A stretch of 64,000 nt of DNA, from positions 2,728,001 to 2,792,000 of the forward strand of contig PYIU01000001.1 of assembly GCA_003415625.1 (NCBI GenBank), read 5' to 3'. The stretch is from Aquanectria penicillioides (taxonomy: Eukaryota; Ascomycota; Sordariomycetes; Hypocreales; Nectriaceae). Below, in pieces: positions 58,803 to 64,000 of this stretch. The stretch's first letter is position 1, and each line of letters opens with the position of its first letter. The notes beneath the pieces are model-generated. The model saw only the letters and a program-made list of their open reading frames with translations. It did not search any database and was not told the DNA's origin. The position numbers were made by a program, and so were the translations under genes.

Positions 58803-60005
58803 GAGGTTGACAAGATATGACGTCGAAAAAATATTTATTCTGTATTATATACATACAAATCATATAGTAAACTAATATTCTTCCGTATTGAACATAATGC
58901 ACCCCGACCCTAGTTTTCGTTTCGTGTGGTTTTCGTCTTGTGAAGGTCACCCACTGTTCCTGACAATACTTTGGATAGCACATCGCGGACTTGGTCCCTG
59001 GTAGGTAGGTTTGCGCTGTTGAGTCTCAGCGATGCGATGGACAGGATTCCGATTGCCCCGATATCGAACTTTTTGCACGAATGAGGAGAACAAAATGAGT
59101 AACGCTGGATCAAGTGAGGCCGATAGTCAAAAATGCACCACGTGAAGATAAGCGTACGTCGCAATGGTCAAGTTCAGTTAAGCATCAATGGCCTGGATCG
59201 AAACGTGAAGTGCGATTGGATAACTTATCCCATGCTTAGATTGACTTGAGAGAGTTGATGCGGAAAATTTGGGTCATGAAATTGATGATCTACTAGGCAC
59301 CGCGTTCTGACCATGTGCGTCTTGCTTGTGCGGGTGTTGAATATGAATTGCATCTTTTTGCTCCGTCCATGGATGAAATGAATTGCTGCAATATCGGATC
59401 CTCGGCAGTCCCCCGTGTTCTTTGTGCAGTCAGCAGGACCGTCGTTTCACATGCTTGCATCAACATAACAAGGGTTTAATTGCTGGGTCATGCGCCCGTG
59501 AGAGCGCCTTGTTTGTACCGACAATTGAAGCAAATATTACATCTGATATGGCTCGCGGACACATCTCCGTCTAAGATATGCACGTGCACGCGTTTTCTCT
59601 GCAAGTTCACATCGATAACGTCATAAATGTCCCTTGGAATGTGAAATGCTCATCGGCAGACTCGGTGGTCCGTTGACCGGGAGACGTTTAAAGTTGCTGC
59701 TAGCGGCCCTGACATTATTGCGCAATGAAGCCTTTCCCTTTGGAGAAATCGGGCGTATGGCGCTCAGTCATCAAAATTTGTCTCCTGGCAATGCAATTCG
59801 CGACAACGCGGAGATTTTGGACTTGTATTCTACAATATGGCACCTTGGCCAACAGCCAAAAGCAGGAGATAACCGGCATCTCCAGTTTCCGCGTGGGTCT
59901 CCGACTGAATCACGGAGCGCTCACTAATCACGGTCAATCACGTCCCGAGTTTGAGGTCATCACAATCGACAACTAGGCTATCGGATTTCTGAATCGAGTT
60001 GGATC
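58803..60005. other. Intergenic, no gene seen
   Basis: About 1.2 kb between the deacetylase and the MFS transporter. Frames at 59634-59976 on the plus strand have no motif and lack splice links to the downstream gene. Confidence 0.5.
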
Positions 60006-61619
60006 ATGGCCTCCAAGGAACTTGAATCGATTGCCGATGAGCAATCATCTAGGCCAGATGAGGCCGAGCCTGCCGACTTCGATGAGCAGGCCGAGAGGAG
60101 GTTGGTCCACAAGCTGGACGGACACATCGTCCCCGTCGTCATGGTTACGTATCTCCTCTGCTTCCTGGACCGAACGAATATTGGCAACGCGCGCCTTTTC
60201 GGCCTCGAACAAGATTTAGGCCTCCATGGAAACCAGTATCAATTGGCCGTCGCAGTCCTCTTCATACCCTATGTTTTGGTCGAAGTCCCCAGCAACCTTA
60301 TCCTAAAGAAGTTGACCCCGTCCAAATGGCTGGCTGCGATTACAGTGGGCTGGGGGATTGTATCTACTATGATGGGAGTCGTTCAGAACTTCTCTGGGCT
60401 CATCGCGTGTCGCGTGCTACTTGGGTTGCTAGAGGGAGGTCTCTTTCCCGGCTTGACTGTCTACCTCACCATGTTCTACACCAAAAAGGAACTTGCCCTT
60501 CGCATCGGGTATTTGTTTGTAAGCTCTGCACTTGCAGGTGCATGCGGAGGGCTTTTGGCATATGGAATTGGATTTATGGATGGTGTAGCAGGTCTGTCAG
60601 GTTGGCGATGGGTCTTTATCATTGAAGGTAAGACCGACGAGTCTCCCGGAAATTAGCAACTAACCAACACGGCCTCTCATAGGTATCCCCACAGTCCTCT
60701 TTGGGGTCAGTATTGCATTTCTGCTTGCCGATGACCCGCGTGTTGCGTGGTACCTGAACGAGGATGAAAAGCGCCTGCTGGTTGCTCGACTTCAACGCCA
60801 GACTGGCTTTTATGAAGACTTTGATAAAAAGGACGCAATCCTGGCATTCAAAGACTGGAAAGTTTGGCTTTTTGCATTGGGACAGTTTGGCGTCAATTCG
60901 ATGCTGTATAGCTATTCGGTTTTCCTTCCATCAATTATCAAAGGTATAGACGTTTTTGGCTGCGCATCCGATCTTTTTCTCTAATATTATTCCCATAGGA
61001 CTTGGGCATTGGACTTCTCCACAGGCGCAAGCGTTGACAGTGCCATGCTACGTGCTTGGAGCCATTAGCTACCTTATTGTAGCAAAGCTTTCCGACACCC
61101 ATCAGTCCAGAGGCGTTTATCAGGTCATCTTTGCTTCTATTTGCATCCTGGGATATGGTATATCAATTGCCCAGGTCAGCTCTGGAGTACATTATTTCGC
61201 CACTTTCCTCATTTCTCTCGGATTATTTGTGGCGGTAGGAATTCCTCTCGCGTGGCTACCGTCGAACATCCCTCGATATGGAAAGAGAACCACCGCATCC
61301 GCGATTCAGATTACAATATGTAACTGCTCTGGAATTGTGGCTCCTTTCGTAAGTTGCTGCATCTTTCATCTTCAGGGCAATACTGATTATTTTTTAGTTA
61401 TACCCAACATCGGATGCCCCTCGATACGTCATGGGATTCTCGGTCTCCATCGCCTTACTGAGCTACGGGATATTTATTTATGCTTTCATGTCACTTTATT
61501 ATAATCATGTAAACAATCGACGACGGGATGGCAAGGAAGATTATAAGATTGTGGGGTTGTCTGATGCTGAGATAGCAGCGCTCGGGGACGAGAGTCCAAG
61601 ATTTATGTACACTATTTAA
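60006..61619 (+). CDS. MFS transporter, anion:cation symporter (allantoate/nicotinate permease) type
   Basis: Four exons, 60006-60627, 60683-60943, 60999-61348 and 61398-61619, total 1455 nt (484 aa). The introns are 55, 55 and 49 bp. Family marks are ERRLVHKLDGHIVPVV before helix 1, FLDRTNIGNAR after it, YVLVEVPSNLILKK, CRVLLGLLEGGLFPGLTVYL, and a middle loop with DDPRVAWYLNEDEK. This is the Dal5/Tna1-like family that imports allantoate, nicotinate, biotin-like vitamins or sugar acids into the cell. The substrate is not readable. The C-terminus ends DAEIAALGDESPRFMYTI, typical of the family (DxNPxFRY-like). About twelve helices; intact. Confidence 0.92.
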
Positions 61620-64000
61620 AATATCAAAGATAGGAAAGAAAGGAAACTAACAATTAATGAAGCATGATACTTTATCGGGCAGGTTTGAGAGCGACTAGAC
61701 CTTCAATGTGGAAGATAATAGCTGCCTCAACCAGACTAAAAATTGAAGTCTAGGTTCATTTTCGTCCCGTCCTTAATTCATTAACATCGAACATAATGAG
61801 ATTAAAACAAGCATCCTCACTTGTCGCCAGTCATCGAGGAGCGGGCTATGGCAACTCATAACGCTTGTGCTTTACTTTGGGTGAATCCTGGGACAGTTCA
61901 GATGGCTCTTGTGGAGCTTCTCGAGGCTGATTGGGTAACTCGGAAGGATGTGAGACTGGCATCCTGTTAAGTTCAGCGCCTTCCTTTCCAATATCACTGA
62001 CGGGCACCTGGGGTTTCCCTAGTGTCATCTCATTTCTCGGGGGTCCTTTTTGGCAAGATTTAGCTTAAGAAGCGACAGGACACTGGTTGTTCGAGATGAC
62101 AGGCGCATGAACAATGCGAATCAAATTACCAAAATATCCTCTTGAACATCTTGTGAAAGGGTTTTGGGACCCTAGAAGTCCGATCTCTCCACACTTTCGA
62201 AGCGCCCAGGGGCGGCCTGAAAACCTAGCCACATGGTTTTGGCCCTCATCCATATAAACCAAGTTCCAGAACTTCACGCCGATGGTATTTTTCCAAGTCT
62301 TTTTTAGAAGGAACGCCCGCCGTGGACTAAATATGTGAAACGAAGCTATACTCGGTACGATTTCGATTCAGAGCGCTCAAAGATCCTTGTTGGCCATCTA
62401 GTTCGTAGTTGGCGTCGATTGAGAAGGACGGGAGAGTGGCAGTTCCAAAAATCAAATCATACTTCGAGTTCCTGAAAGAGATGGGTGGCCCTTTCGAAGC
62501 CCTGATTTCGATACTAGGGGGGATCTCTGACTGAAAATCTGGCATAGGGGAAGGCGGTTTAGAGACCCCCCCTAGTGGTGTAAATGGGATTAGAAGACTC
62601 AGTGTGGTCCGTCACAAGAGCCTTCATCCTTGCCCATGAATACTCGATTTGTAAAACAGGTCGTGTGCTGGCCATGTTCCCAGTTGGTAAATAGTTGCTG
62701 GCAATGCGAAGAGATCAGATAATGAATCTGCTAAATTGAACCTCTCGCCTTGGTGTTTGGATCGCGAAATGTCAAATATGCGGGGGATTACGTCAAAATT
62801 GACGCGCGCAGCACCAACACCCGCGCTGCACATTGCTACACAGATGACCAGCATTACGAACGACATCAGTAACGAATGGTTTCGGTTTAGGATCAACAAT
62901 TAATTTGTTGTCAAATATTCTGCCGCCAAAATGGGTTGCTATAGTATCTTTGAATCGTTACCTGGCTAATACTCGTTGGGCTCCTCGTTATGACAGAATT
63001 GATCGAATGCCTCCACCACGCTTGAGCTTTGAGAAATGTCAACTGATCTACGGCGAGAGAGCTCCTGAGTTGCGGCCATTAGAAGCAATATTTTCAACGC
63101 TTCTATCTCTGCCTCCATTTGAGGGAATCGTCAGAACTGAAGACAAAGCGGAGTCCCGGCGAGCCTAGTCAAATACAGAGCTTCCGCTCAGAACATCCCT
63201 CGGCTCATAAGATAGGTATTAGGTTGGATTCAGAGTCTAGATCTGTTAATAGCATAGATATATGATAAAGACGATAGAAGAACAAAAATAAGGTACCGTT
63301 TATACCATTGTTTAATTACTGTCACGCGTAAAACCCACTATGCCACTGGCAAAAGTGTAAGGCACCTTACTACAGGTACTAATGCAAATAGGCCATATAT
63401 ACGCGCGACAATTACCTTTTGTTTTGAGAATGAGCGAGCGGGCTAAAGAAGGCAATTCACATATTCTGTCACTGATACTCCGCTGCATTGCCATAGTCAC
63501 CCCTTGACAGCCCTCTATTACGTAATGAATATGCTTCGCCTTGAATATCCTCAGTTCTTATTTATCTAATCAGGTATTTGTGATGCGGGAGCTTGATACT
63601 CCGGGTCAATGTTGGAAAGGGGATCCGTGTTTGATATGCGCACTTGAATTAATCTCCTATGGTCATAGTTTATTGAAGCCGCTAAATTGGATTTCAGGGG
63701 CATAGTATAAGATTATGATGAAGTGGAATCCATGCATTATAGCGGTAATATTGGACAAGGGCTGATCATTTGCTGTGGGCTACACATTCACTGAGTCGAG
63801 TTATTGTGCCATAGGTGAGCTTGTGAGGAGAGACAACGTTCTAGGGGATCATTTCTTGCCTCTTCTGCAAAATCAATTCACGCCAAGTTTGTTTGAGCAG
63901 AGCGACTATTGGACACACCACAGAAAGGGATGCAGCCAAGCCAGTAAACCTCCGGATGATGAGAATGATTCACCGTGATCCTGGATGATCACGCCGGGGC
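61620..64000. other. Gene-poor end of the window, possible decayed minus-strand gene at 62040-62866
   Basis: No gene I can name. On the minus strand a frame from 62866 begins MSFVMLVICVAMCSAGVGA, like a signal peptide, and stops after 81 codons. Further minus frames (62545-62327, and about 62340-62065 with LVYMDEGQNHVARF and KCGEIGLLG) follow in other phases without convincing splice sites. They might be pieces of one eroded protein. The plus frame at 62905-63168 shows nothing recognisable. Confidence 0.35.

Overview
The window is nuclear DNA of a filamentous ascomycete (Pezizomycotina, most likely a Sordariomycete; the class is inferred). The support is short GT..AG introns of about 45-90 bp with CTAAC/CTGAC-like branch sites, fungus-only families (Pth11-like receptors, fungal NACHT proteins, Zn2Cys6 regulators, PL3 pectate lyase, Agd3-type deacetylase), one nuclear tRNA gene that carries an intron, and long gene-poor spacers. 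I rebuilt exon structures by hand. Most coding sums come out as exact multiples of three.

Layout. 0-4 kb: no protein gene, but tRNA-Gln(CTG) and intron-containing tRNA-Asn(GTT). 4-15 kb: a GABA/amino-acid permease, a Pth11-like receptor, a GNAT acetyltransferase and a multi-pass membrane protein with a 20-nt microexon. 15-20.5 kb: a secreted-protein gene broken by one in-frame TAG, and a secreted PL3 pectate lyase. 21-22.4 kb: two decayed relics of proline-related housekeeping genes, a prolyl-tRNA synthetase C-terminus and an intron-bearing P5C dehydrogenase N-terminus. 23-33.7 kb: a CDC123-like ATP-grasp protein, a small Cys-containing ORF, a stand-alone thioester/acyl reductase, a motor-only kinesin, an O-methyltransferase and a sugar transporter. 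The last sits next to a GH127 beta-L-arabinofuranosidase (34.7-36.6 kb). 38-48 kb: a Gly/His-rich small protein, a Ser/Thr kinase-WD40 protein with a frame break, a multiply frameshifted fungal protein, a small secreted protein and an intact DUF7708-like/NACHT/ankyrin NLR. This stretch resembles a fungal self/non-self recognition island. 48.6-53.1 kb: three neighbouring pseudogenes, a GH13 maltase, a maltose permease and a Zn2Cys6 activator, read as an eroded MAL (maltose utilisation) cluster. 55.8-61.6 kb: a large secreted Agd3/CE18-type deacetylase with an extra N-terminal beta-sandwich-like module and Ser/Thr linker, then an MFS anion/vitamin-type transporter. 61.6-64 kb: no confident gene.

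Overall this is accessory, perhaps subtelomeric, chromosome: carbohydrate uptake and breakdown (pectate, arabinofuranosides, formerly maltose), surface and recognition proteins, and many relics. Several relic stops fit G:C to A:T change, but frameshifts and at least one transversion are also present, so repeat-induced point mutation alone does not explain the decay. The least explained block is 23-31 kb, where an amino-acid-ligase-like fold, a carboxyl/thioester reductase and a methyltransferase lie together without a PKS or NRPS.
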